A DNA stretch of 64,000 nt from Svornostia abyssi. GTDB taxonomy: Bacteria > Actinomycetota > Thermoleophilia > Solirubrobacterales > Solirubrobacteraceae. Where the stretch lies: the NCBI GenBank assembly GCA_024666565.1, contig CP088295.1:4588001-4652000 (forward strand), written 5' to 3'. Each line of letters begins with the position of its first letter. Position 1 is the first letter of the stretch. The notes beneath the pieces are model-generated. The model did no database searches, had not been told where the DNA came from, and saw nothing but the letters and a program-made list of their open reading frames with translations. The translations under genes and the position numbers were made by a program. Below are positions 26,218 through 34,254 of the stretch, one piece after another.

Positions 26218-27497
26218 CCCGGCAGCACCGCCACGGCGTCTGCGACCGGCGCCGCGACCCCTGCGAAGCGGCGGCGCAGCTCCAGGGCCGACCGGTCGAC
26301 GCGAAACTCGCCCTCGACGCGCGCGCGGCCGGCCTCGCCCATCGCGTGGCGCCGGGCCGGGTCTCTGTGCAGCTCTTCGAGTGCGTCGGCGATCGCCTCG
26401 ACGCGCCCGGGCGGTACGAGGAGGCCGCTCACACCGTCCTCGACCAGTTCGGGAATGCCCATGATGCGGCTCGTCACGACAGGCAGGCCGGTCGCCATCG
26501 CCTCCATCAACACCACGGGGATGCCCTCAGCGAAACTCGGCAGGCAGAACACATCCGCGTCGCCGTACACATCGAGCATGCGGTCCTGGCCCACCGAGCC
26601 CAAGAATCTCACGCTCGAGTTGAGCCTGAGGGTCTTGCACGCTGCCTCGAGACGCTCGCGCGATGGGCCATCGCCTGCCAAGACGAGTTCGGCCTCGATC
26701 CCGCGATCCTGCAACAGCGCGAGCGCTCGCAGCAGGAGCTCCTGCCCCTTGTCGGGAACGAGGCGCCCCACGCACAGCACCCGCAGCGGGCCGGCAGCGG
26801 GCCGCGGCCTGTCCAGATCGGGGGCGAAGCGCTCGGTATCGACGCCGCAGCGGACGACGACGAGGCGGTCCCAGACCTCCGGAGGGGTGAGCTTCATGAC
26901 CTGCGACCGGCAGTAGTCGCCGATGCACGCGACGAACGCCGCCGAGCGAGCTTTCTCGGCCACGGCGAACCCGTCGACATCGTCGAACTCGGTCGGCCCG
27001 TGCATGGTGAAGCTCCAGCGCAGCCCGTCTGCGCGCCCGAGCTCTGCGGCGAGCAGCGCCACCGCGCTCGCCGAATTGGCGAAGTGCGCGTGGATGTGCG
27101 TCACCCCCTCCCGGTGCAGCCGGTCCCAGACAAGCCCAGCCTCGAGCACGTAGAACACCTGCCAGACCGCCGCGCGAACCCCGGCCGGTGCCGTGCGGAT
27201 CGCGGTGCGCAGCATCGCCGCGTAGCCACGCGGCCGCGTGGCGAGCGCTCGGACGTGCGCCATGAGGAGCGCCGGCAACGAGGGCGGCAACACGACCCAG
27301 GTCCGCTCCGCTTCCTGCCGGTCGGACTCCGTCAGCAGCTCCGCCGTCGGGGTGCGACGCAGAGAGATCGTCCGGACGGTCACCCCGAGCGCACGCAACG
27401 CTTCGATCTCGCGATGGATGAAGGTGTGGCTGACCGCCGGGTAGTACCCGACCAGGTAGGCGACCGCGAGTCCGGGCACGGCGCGGGACCGTAGCAC
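26214..27497 (-). CDS. Glycosyltransferase, family 4
   Basis: A 427-residue GT-B enzyme. The N-terminal Rossmann domain starts at GLAVAYLVGYYPAVSHTFI, a segment seen in exopolysaccharide GT4 enzymes. The C-terminal domain carries LRVLCVGRLVPDKGQELLL and the E-x7-E nucleotide-sugar motif (FAEGIPVVLMEAMATGLPVV), then GVSGLLVPPGRVEAIADAL. No signal peptide. A GTG six codons later is an alternative start. Its stop overlaps the GT2 gene. With the GT2 and the divergent WecG-type gene it probably builds one exported glycan. Confidence 0.9.
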   Translation of the reverse strand: MLRSRAVPGLAVAYLVGYYPAVSHTFIHREIEALRALGVTVRTISLRRTPTAELLTESDRQEAERTWVVLPPSLPALLMAHVRALATRPRGYAAMLRTAIRTAPAGVRAAVWQVFYVLEAGLVWDRLHREGVTHIHAHFANSASAVALLAAELGRADGLRWSFTMHGPTEFDDVDGFAVAEKARSAAFVACIGDYCRSQVMKLTPPEVWDRLVVVRCGVDTERFAPDLDRPRPAAGPLRVLCVGRLVPDKGQELLLRALALLQDRGIEAELVLAGDGPSRERLEAACKTLRLNSSVRFLGSVGQDRMLDVYGDADVFCLPSFAEGIPVVLMEAMATGLPVVTSRIMGIPELVEDGVSGLLVPPGRVEAIADALEELHRDPARRHAMGEAGRARVEGEFRVDRSALELRRRFAGVAAPVADAVAVLPG

Positions 27498-27531
27498 CCG
27501 GTCCGGGGCAGCTTTTCCCGGAGACCGCCGC

Positions 27532-27549
27532 GTTCACGGCATTTTCACG
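27532..27549 (+). promoter_or_regulatory. 11-bp direct repeat (GTTCACG / TTTCACG) upstream of the WecG-type gene
   Basis: GTTCACG at 27532-27538 and TTTCACG at 27543-27549 start exactly 11 bp apart, close to the GTTCACC units of actinobacterial PhoP boxes. They lie 33 bases before the WecG-type start codon in an 84-base divergent gap shared with the GT4 gene. Confidence 0.45.
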
Positions 27550-27581
27550 GGGACGGGCCCACACCGCCCGTTAGGTGGGCA

Positions 27582-28529
27582 ATGGCTACCGAGCGCCGGA
27601 CCCTGCCCGCGACCGAAGATGATCCGGTCGCCGTCGTCGCCCCGCGTATCCGTGCCCGACAGCGACCACTGCCCACGTCGCGAGACCGGGTCGAGTTGCT
27701 CGGCCTGCGGATAGATCGCGTCACAGAACCCGAGGCCGTCGACATCATCACGGCGCGGGCCGCCGCTGGCCGCGGCGGCTGGGTCATCACCCCGAACCTC
27801 GACCATCTGCGCGTCTTCCAGCGCTCCGAGGAGACCCGGAGCTTCTGCGAGCAAGCCGACCTGGTGGTCGCGGACGGCATGCCGCTCATCTGGGCGAGCC
27901 GGCTTCAGGACACGCCGCTTCCCGAGCGGGTCGCCGGGTCGAATCTCATCCACAGCGTGACCGCCGAAGCCGCGCGTCGCGGCCTGCCCCTGTTTCTGCT
28001 GGGCGGTGACGAGGGTGTCGCCGCACGGGCGGGCGAACGCCTGGTCGCCGAGCATCCCGGCCTTGCCCTGGCGGGATCGCACTTTCCGCCAATGGGCTTC
28101 GAGCACGACCCCTCAGAGGTTCGCCGCATCGAAGACGCGCTGCTGCGCGCGCAGCCGGCGATCGTCATCGTCGGACTGCCGTTTCCCAAGCAGGAACGAC
28201 TCATCGAGCACCTGCGCACGCTCATGCCCGACACGTGGTTCCTCGGCCTGGGCATCAGCCTGAGCTTCGTCTCTGGTGACGTGCGCCGGGCGCCGGAGTG
28301 GACCCATCACGCCGGCCTCGAATGGGCCTACCGGCTGCTTCAGGACCCGGCGCGGCTCTTCGAGCGCTACGTCAAGCGCGGTATCCCGTTTGCGATCCGC
28401 GTGCTCGCGGCGTGCACACTCCGCGGCTTGGCGCGGAGGCTCGTGCCGACCAATCTCGTCTACCCCGCTCCGCAGCTTTCGGTCGATGAGCCATCGCCGC
28501 CCGCGCCGGCCGCGCGCCAGGCCGCGTAG
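27582..28529 (+). CDS. WecG/TagA/CpsF family glycosyltransferase
   Basis: A 315-residue family 26 glycosyltransferase. These enzymes add N-acetylmannosaminuronate, N-acetylmannosamine or a related sugar to a lipid-linked intermediate of wall teichoic acid, enterobacterial common antigen or capsule. The family signatures are present: GWVITPNLDHLRVF, ADLVVADGMPLIWASRL, FLLGGDEGVAARA and IVIVGLPFPKQERLIEHL. The ATG follows a weak AGGTGG. The C-terminal 30 residues are Pro/Ala-rich. Its last 70 bases overlap the convergent glycosidase-like gene. It is divergent from the GT4-GT2 pair and is probably part of the same polysaccharide pathway. Confidence 0.9.
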   Translation: MATERRTLPATEDDPVAVVAPRIRARQRPLPTSRDRVELLGLRIDRVTEPEAVDIITARAAAGRGGWVITPNLDHLRVFQRSEETRSFCEQADLVVADGMPLIWASRLQDTPLPERVAGSNLIHSVTAEAARRGLPLFLLGGDEGVAARAGERLVAEHPGLALAGSHFPPMGFEHDPSEVRRIEDALLRAQPAIVIVGLPFPKQERLIEHLRTLMPDTWFLGLGISLSFVSGDVRRAPEWTHHAGLEWAYRLLQDPARLFERYVKRGIPFAIRVLAACTLRGLARRLVPTNLVYPAPQLSVDEPSPPAPAARQAA

Positions 28530-29724
28530 GGCGCGTACAGCGTCGTCAGCCCGCCGTCGGCGAGCCCGACGGGGAACGACGGGTCCTCCCGGAACGAGTA
28601 CTGCAGCGCCACGTCGACGCGCGGGTCATCCCGCCAGGCATCGAGCGCTGCCGCCATCGCCTCGCACGCCCGCGCGAGCGACGCAGCGTCCGTGGGCCGG
28701 TCGCGGCCGGGTCTCGGGCCGCCCGCGCCGGTCTCGGTGAGCCACAGGCGGTGTGCGGTCGCGCAGCCGTGCCGGTCGAGTGCCGCCTGCACCGCGCGCA
28801 GGAGCTCCGGGCTGCCGGCCTCATCGGCGTCGCCGGCCAGCGGCGCGCCCTCTTCCGACTCCCCGTCCCCCCGGGCTGGGCGACGTAGACGTGCTGCGCC
28901 CAGTACGGCGTGGCGCAGACCGTGTCGCGCGGGAGGTCGTCGATGAACTCCGTGACCGAGCTGGCCGACGGGCGTGGCGCGTCGTAGCCGGCCGTCTCCC
29001 CGAGCAGCATCCGCTCCCCGGGCTGCTGCTTGGCGCGGAACGCGTCAACGATGCGGGCGTAGCGCGCGGCGGACGTCGACGTGCTGTCCTCGTCGCACCG
29101 CGCCCGCTGGGGCGCGAGGAACGCCGGGTGGTTCGGCTCGTTCCACGGCGCCCACCAGCGCAGCGGGACGCCGTCGGCGCGGGCCTCCTCGCGCAGCGCG
29201 CGGACGAGCGCGGCGTACGCCGCCGGGTCCGGCTCCCGCGCGCGAGACGACAGGCCACACTCGCCGCCACGCGGCGTGGCCGTGCGCGGCGTCCGCGCGG
29301 CCCATGCCGGCGTGCCGTAGATCACGACGACGGGCTCCCAGCCGTCCTCGCCCGCCGCGCGCCGCGCCGCCAGCGCGCGCAGGACGTCGCGAATCCCGCT
29401 GTGCGGCGCGCACGGCGGGGCGCCGCGCATGCACCCGTCGCTCGGGACGTCGAACCGCGGCGGCACGTCGCGCACCGGCTGGAGCTTCTCCCAGTCGACG
29501 AGGACGCGGACGAACCGCGGGCGGAGCTCGGCGAGCCGGTCGCGCCAGGGCGCGAACTCCGCGGGGACCGCGCCCGGGTTGAGCAGGTGCGGATTGCCCT
29601 CGAGCACCCCGGTCTGCAGCGCTGGCCGCTCAGGGCGCGGCGCGGGTTGGGGCTCGTCGTCAGACGCGCCGCAGCCGGCCAGCAGGCCGGCCGCGAGCAG
29701 CGCGGCGGCGAGTGCGCCGCGCAC
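28460..29724 (-). CDS. Glycoside-hydrolase-like lipoprotein (frame break at 28867-28872)
   Basis: About 421 residues when joined. A lipobox is clear at the N-terminus (LLAAGLLAGCGAS), so the protein should be lipid-anchored outside the membrane. The rest resembles a clan-A (beta/alpha)8 glycosidase: RFVRVLVDWEKLQP, VVVIYGTPAWA, and the acid/base strand LRWWAPWNEPNHPAF with its Asn-Glu pair. After YVAQPGG the frame moves by one at a run of six C (28867-28872); the second segment contains HRLWLTETGAGG, which supplies the expected nucleophile Glu of strand 7. Read without the shift, the enzyme loses the nucleophile. Substrate unknown; trimming of the locally made glycan is a reasonable guess. 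Confidence 0.72.
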
Positions 29725-29732
29725 GCGGGCGG

Positions 29733-30086
29733 TCAGACCGCCGAGACCTCTTCCTCGTCGGCGACGCGGAAGGACGACCCGCAGCCGCAGGCCGCGATGA
29801 CGTTCGGGTTGTCGACCTTGAAGCCGGCGCCCGTCAGGGAGTCGACGTAGTCGATGACCGAGCCCTTGACGTACGGGAGCGACGGCTTGTCCACGAGGAT
29901 CTTCAGCCCGTCGATGTCGAAGACTTCATCGTCGTCGCGCTGCTCGTCGAACGCGAGCGCGTACTGGAAGCCCGAACAGCCGCCACCGCGCACGCCGACG
30001 CGGAGCCCCGCGCCCTCGGCCTGCTCGCCCTGAGAGGCGAGGAACTCGTGCACCTTCTCGGCGCCCTTGTCGGTGATGGTGATCAT
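29733..30086 (-). CDS. Iron-sulfur cluster insertion protein (HesB/IscA/ErpA family)
   Basis: A 117-residue A-type carrier that accepts and delivers Fe-S clusters. All three conserved cysteines are present: one in VRGGGCSGFQYAL (near residue 38) and two in VIAACGCGSSFRV (near 103-105). The ATG at 30086 starts MITITDKGAEKVHEFL, typical for the family. It is divergent from the BolA-monothiol glutaredoxin pair, whose products also act in Fe-S delivery, so the two units probably share regulation across the 74-base gap. The actinobacterial SUF genes are not in this window. Confidence 0.93.
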   Translation of the reverse strand: MITITDKGAEKVHEFLASQGEQAEGAGLRVGVRGGGCSGFQYALAFDEQRDDDEVFDIDGLKILVDKPSLPYVKGSVIDYVDSLTGAGFKVDNPNVIAACGCGSSFRVADEEEVSAV

Positions 30087-30160
30087 GGTCGGATGCGTCT
30101 CCGTCGGTCGGTCACGCCGTAGCTATACAAAGTGTAGCGACCCGCTACCCTCGAATCGAC

Positions 30161-30382
30161 ATGCCGACCGCCGATGAGCTGCGCGACCGTATCGAGGCCG
30201 CGATCCCGGGTGCCGAAGTGGCCGTCCAGAGTGAGGACAACGTCCATTTCGCCGCGCAGGTGAAGGCCGCAGCGTTCGCCGGCAAGAGCCGCCTGGAACA
30301 GCACCGCATGGTGATGGACATCTTCGGTGACCAGCTGGGCGGCGAGATCCATGCCCTCTCCCTGAAGACGGAGACCCCATGA
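30161..30382 (+). CDS. BolA family protein
   Basis: A 73-residue BolA-like protein. The class II KH-like fold is recognisable: ELRDRIEAAIPGAEVAV, then NVHFAAQVKAAAFAGKSRL and EQHRMVMDIFGDQLGGEIHAL. The conserved His in QHRMV is present. BolA proteins form heterodimers with CGFS-type glutaredoxins and bind a [2Fe-2S] cluster between them. The stop overlaps the glutaredoxin start (ATGAG), so the partners are made together. Confidence 0.92.
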   Translation: MPTADELRDRIEAAIPGAEVAVQSEDNVHFAAQVKAAAFAGKSRLEQHRMVMDIFGDQLGGEIHALSLKTETP

Positions 30383-30753
30383 GCGAGAACCCCATGCGCG
30401 ACGCCATCTCGGAGGCGATCGCCGACAACGACGTCATCCTCTTCATGAAGGGCACGCCCGACTCGCCGTCGTGCGGGTTCTCCGCGCGCGCCGCGGCCGC
30501 GCTGCAGACGCTCGAGGTGCCGTTCAGCGCCGTCGACGTCCTGCCCGACCCGCGCATCCGCCAGGAGCTCTCGGCGATCAGCAACTGGCCGACGATCCCC
30601 CAGCTCTTCGTCAAGGGCGAGCTGATCGGCGGCTCGGACATCATCGTCGAGATGTACGAATCCGGCGAGCTCGCCGGCGTCCTGGGCGTCGACCAGCCGG
30701 AGGCCGCCGAGCCCGAGAGCCCGACGCTCCAGATCGAGAACCGCCTGAGCTAA
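30379..30753 (+). CDS. grxD: Monothiol glutaredoxin, Grx4 family (CGFS type)
   Basis: A 124-residue CGFS glutaredoxin. The active motif is in TPDSPSCGFSARAAAAL near residue 33; it has one catalytic cysteine, so the protein works as a Fe-S cluster carrier rather than a disulfide reductase. The glutathione-binding elements WPTIPQLFVKGELIGGSDI are intact. About 15 residues of acidic tail extend beyond the fold. It is coupled to bolA by a four-base overlap, and its end overlaps the convergent S55 peptidase gene by four bases. Confidence 0.94.
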   Translation: MSENPMRDAISEAIADNDVILFMKGTPDSPSCGFSARAAAALQTLEVPFSAVDVLPDPRIRQELSAISNWPTIPQLFVKGELIGGSDIIVEMYESGELAGVLGVDQPEAAEPESPTLQIENRLS

Positions 30754-32526
30754 CGAATGGTGACCGCGGTCCGCGCGGTCCCGCTCAGGCGCAGCTGGCT
30801 GTCGCGGTAGAGCTCACTGCCCTCGGTGTCGCCGCCCTCGCCGTCCTCGGACTCGAGGTCCTCCTCCGAGGGGAACGACAGCATGACGCCGTCGTAGCGC
30901 TCCAGGCCCTGGAAGGCCTTGGCGAACTCATTCGGCGTGGCCGGGCCCGAACCGCTGCCGCCGCCGTCCTCGTCGAGACCGAACAGCGCGCCGAGCTCGG
31001 AGACCAGTTCCTCCTCGCCGCCGGCGCTGTCGGCGCTCGGGCCGTCGACGGTGAGCAGGCGGTCGCCGCGCGGCGCCCCGGACGGGACCCGGAAGCGGAT
31101 GGACTTCGTGGTGACCCGGCCGCTCGAGGCGCGCCGCAGGCGCAGGCGCAGGGTGTAGCGACGCCCACGGCGCAGCGTGGACGGCGCGTCCACGGACTCG
31201 ATGAACGACTGCGCGGTCCCGCGGCGCAGGCGCAGCGCGACCTGCAGGTCGCTGGGCTCCAGCGCCCCGAACTCATAGGTGTCGAGCAGCCCCGCGGCAG
31301 CGCTGATGTCGGACGCCACCGCGCCCGCGATCCCCAGTGCGGGGGCGCCGGCGCCGAGGACGTAGCGGTTGCAGAACCGCAGCTCGCGCGTGACCTGCTT
31401 GAGGCGCAGGCGCACGCACATCTCGCCGCTCGTCCGGCCGGGCGTGCCGCCCTTCAGCACCGTCTGCGCGAGGGTGCCGGCGGAGGCCGTCGCGACGACG
31501 CCCAGGCCGGAGACGCCGCTCGGCTGCCCGAGGGTGGACTCGTCGGCGATCCGGGCGGTGAGGGTCTGCGTTCGCCCGGTCTGCAGGTCCTGGGCGGTCA
31601 CGCGCATCGGGTAGTTCGGCGGCGCCGTCCCCGTCGTCCCCGTGATCGCGCTGATGCCGTCGCCGCTGACGATGCCCGCGTCGGCCACAGGCTCGCCGAG
31701 CTTGTAGGTGGAGAGCTCGGCCGTGCCGATCGGGTTGAAGATGATCCCCGAGACGCGCGCGGTCTGGAGGTAGAGCGCCCGGCGGCCCGCGCCCTCGAAC
31801 GGATGCCCGAACGCCCAGACCTTCGCGCCGTCGGTGTACGCGGCGGTGCCGAGCGCGCCGAGCGCCACCTGGCCGGTCGAGTAGCCCGGCGAACACGGCG
31901 GAGCCCGGGACGATCGGCGTCGGTGTGCCCGGGAGCCCGGCCGCCTGGCGGGGGACCGAGGGCGTCGTGATGAGCTGCTTGCCCGCCTTCGCGGCACCGG
32001 CGCGCAGGACCTTGGCCATGCGCCCGCTCACCCCGTTCAGGGTCAGCGGGCCAGCCAGCGAGCGGCCGCCCGCGATGGCGACGGCCGGCGGGGTGACGCT
32101 GCGCGGCCGCACGAGCGGCGGCTCGATGGGCTCGGCGATGATCGGCTCGATCGGCGTTGCGAACAGCACCTTGCCGCCGTAATCGCCGATGCCCTCGCTG
32201 ATCGCGCCGGCGATCGGGAACGTGCCGTCGCCGCGCGGACAGCGCATCGGGGACCCGGAGAAGCCCGGGCCGACACCGGTCGCGTCGACCGCTGCGCCGG
32301 AGACGCGGATGAGGATCCGCGACAGCTCGGGCTGCGGACCGGTGATGACGTCGAGCACCTCGGCGTCGAAGGTCGTGACCGCCTCACCGCGGATGACCGA
32401 GGCGACCTGGCAGGTCATCCCGGTCCGGACCTCGGTGAGCGGCATGATGGGCTCGCCGGCGTGCGCCGAGGAGACGGGCAGCAGCAGAGCGGTGGCGCTC
32501 AGCGCCGCGAAAGTAGTCCGACGCAT
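30750..32526 (-). CDS. Secreted S55 (SpoIVB-like) peptidase homologue (frame break near 31885-31895)
   Basis: About 591 residues when joined. Signal peptide LSATALLLPVSSAHA, then the S55 peptidase core: MPLTEVRTGMTCQVASVIRG, the nucleophile motif GVGPGFSGSPMRCPRG, and after the break GAKVWAFGHPFEGAGRRAL. The two halves abut at VPGSAVFA / GYSTGQVALGALG, where one base must be removed. SpoIVB cleaves SpoIVFA during sporulation in Bacillus; actinobacterial homologues without sporulation have no assigned role. The C-terminal 250 residues are beta-rich with paired basic stretches and an acidic insert (EEDLESEDGEGGDTEG). It converges with grxD by four bases. Confidence 0.75.
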
Positions 32527-32577
32527 GGGTCGCGCGACGGTAGCAGGCCGTCACGCCCGACCCGTAGCCTTCCCGCC

Positions 32578-33621
32578 ATGCTCGACGCGCCCGGCGCTCC
32601 GGACCGGAAGATCGCTGCGCTGCGCTGGGACGGCGAGCGCCTGACCCTCCTCGACCAGACCCTGCTGCCCTCCGAGGAGCGGTGGATCACCCTTACGGGC
32701 GCGCAGGACACCGCGGACGCGATCGCGCGCCTGGCCGTGCGCGGCGCGCCGAACATCGGGATCGCCGCGGCGTACGGGCTCGCCATGGCCGTCAGCGTGG
32801 ACCCGTCTCCGGCCGCCGTGCGGGAGGCCGCCGCCACGCTGTCGGGCGCCCGTCCCACCGCCGTGAACCTCGCGTACGCCGTCGACCGCGTGCTCGATGC
32901 GGCCATGGGCGCCATCGGCGAGCTCGGCGAGCGGGCGGCTCCCGCCGCCGCACGCGCGGAGGCCGAGGCGCTGCACAGCGAGGAGTACCTCGCCGCGGCC
33001 GAGATCGCCCGCCTCGGCGCCGACCTGCTGCGCGGACGCCGCAGGATCCTCACCCACTGCAACACCGGGGCCCTCGCGGCGCCCGGTGCGGGCAGCGCCC
33101 TGGGCGTCATCGCCGAGCTCGCTGCGCGCAACCCGGCGGTCACGGTCCTCGCGTGCGAGACCCGCCCGCTCCTGCAGGGCGCCCGGTTGACGGCCTGGGA
33201 GCTCCAGCGGCTCGGCATCCCGTGCGAGCTCGTCGTCGACGGCGCCGCCGCCGGGCTCATCCGCACGGGAGCGGTCGACGCCGTGGTCGTCGGATGTGAC
33301 CGCATCGCGGCCAACGGGGACGTCGCGAACAAGGTCGGCACGTATGCCCATGCGCTCGCGGCCGCCGCGGCGGGGATCCCGTTCGTCGTGGCCGGGCCCA
33401 CCTCCACCCTGGACCTGGCGACCCCCGACGGCGACGGGATCCCCGTCGAGGAACGCCATGCCGACGAGGTCCTCGGCTTCGGTGGCGCGTCCATCGCCCC
33501 CGATGGCGTCGCGGTGCGCAACCCGGCGTTCGACGTCACCCCGGCGGAGCTCATCACCGCGATCGTGACCGAGCGGGGCGTCGTCCGCGCCCCGTTCGGC
33601 GAGAACCTCGCGGCGCTATGA
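32578..33621 (+). CDS. mtnA: S-methyl-5-thioribose-1-phosphate isomerase
   Basis: A 347-residue enzyme of methionine salvage that converts 5-methylthioribose-1-phosphate to 5-methylthioribulose-1-phosphate. The family motifs are intact: RLAVRGAPNIGIAAAYG near residue 50, ILTHCNTGALAAPGAGSALG with the catalytic Cys, and VVVGCDRIAANGDVANKVGT with the catalytic Asp. Length is normal. The ATG at 32578 lies 52 bases from the divergent S55 peptidase gene. No other mtn gene is in the window. Closely related eIF2B-like and ribose-1,5-bisphosphate isomerases exist, but the Cys/Asp set favours MtnA. Confidence 0.92.
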   Translation: MLDAPGAPDRKIAALRWDGERLTLLDQTLLPSEERWITLTGAQDTADAIARLAVRGAPNIGIAAAYGLAMAVSVDPSPAAVREAAATLSGARPTAVNLAYAVDRVLDAAMGAIGELGERAAPAAARAEAEALHSEEYLAAAEIARLGADLLRGRRRILTHCNTGALAAPGAGSALGVIAELAARNPAVTVLACETRPLLQGARLTAWELQRLGIPCELVVDGAAAGLIRTGAVDAVVVGCDRIAANGDVANKVGTYAHALAAAAAGIPFVVAGPTSTLDLATPDGDGIPVEERHADEVLGFGGASIAPDGVAVRNPAFDVTPAELITAIVTERGVVRAPFGENLAAL

Positions 33622-33670
33622 CTGCTCGGGCTGGACCGATCCGGGATCCGTTTCGCATGGCGCGGCGGTC

Positions 33671-33688
33671 GTCACAGGTCCGTCACAG
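33671..33688 (+). promoter_or_regulatory. GTCACAG direct repeat at 11-bp spacing
   Basis: GTCACAG occurs at 33671-33677 and 33682-33688. Read one base in, TCACAGG-N4-TCACAGC nearly equals the mycobacterial PhoP (OmpR-family) target TCACAGC-N4-TCACAGC. It lies 35 bases before the acetyltransferase start in a 102-base gap, a suitable place for an activator site. Confidence 0.5.
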
Positions 33689-33723
33689 CCACTCCCTGCG
33701 CGCGCCACTACGCTGCGGGCGTC

Positions 33724-34251
33724 ATGGACGGATCCGTGCTCGCTGACTTCCGCGCCGATCTCCGGCGCTACACACGCTCGGAACTCCTGACGGAGCCGTC
33801 GATCTGGGCGATCGCGATGTACCGGTTCGGACGTTGGACGGACACACTCCCGCCGCTCCTGCGCCGCGCGCTCTACCCGGTGTACGGCGTCCTGCACCTG
33901 ATCATCTCGCTCCTGACCGGGATCAGCATCCCGAAGACGGTCGATATCGGCGGCGGGCTCAGGATCTTCCATTTCGGCGGGATCATCATGCACCCGGGCG
34001 TGCGTATCGGCAGGAACGTCACCCTCGGGCACGGGGTGACCCTCGGGGTGCGTGAGGACGGCCGGACGCCGGTCGTCGAGGACGACGTCGTACTCAGCGC
34101 CTACGCGCAGATACTCGGCGGCGTCCGGGTGGGCCGAGGCGCGAAGGTCGGCGCCATGGCGGTCGTGATCGATGACGTGCCGGAGCAGGTGTCGGTCGCC
34201 GGCATCCCGGCGAGGATCGTCGGCCGGCGCACAGCCCCAGCCGCGGCGTAG
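33724..34251 (+). CDS. Hexapeptide-repeat acetyltransferase (CysE/serine acetyltransferase-like)
   Basis: A 175-residue left-handed beta-helix acyltransferase. A short helical N-terminus (VLADFRADLRRYTRS) is followed by hexapeptide repeats from about residue 75: IGGGLRIFHFGGIIMHPGV, IGRNVTLGHGVTLGV and VRVGRGAKVGAMAVV. The catalytic-type His is present in LGHGVTLG. It is much shorter than CysE (about 270) and lacks most of the N-terminal domain, which fits SAT-like enzymes that acetylate a sugar in polysaccharide synthesis as well as O-acetylserine production. No cysK is adjacent. A serine or sugar acceptor is equally possible. Confidence 0.8.
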   Translation: MDGSVLADFRADLRRYTRSELLTEPSIWAIAMYRFGRWTDTLPPLLRRALYPVYGVLHLIISLLTGISIPKTVDIGGGLRIFHFGGIIMHPGVRIGRNVTLGHGVTLGVREDGRTPVVEDDVVLSAYAQILGGVRVGRGAKVGAMAVVIDDVPEQVSVAGIPARIVGRRTAPAAA

Positions 34252-34254
34252 CCC

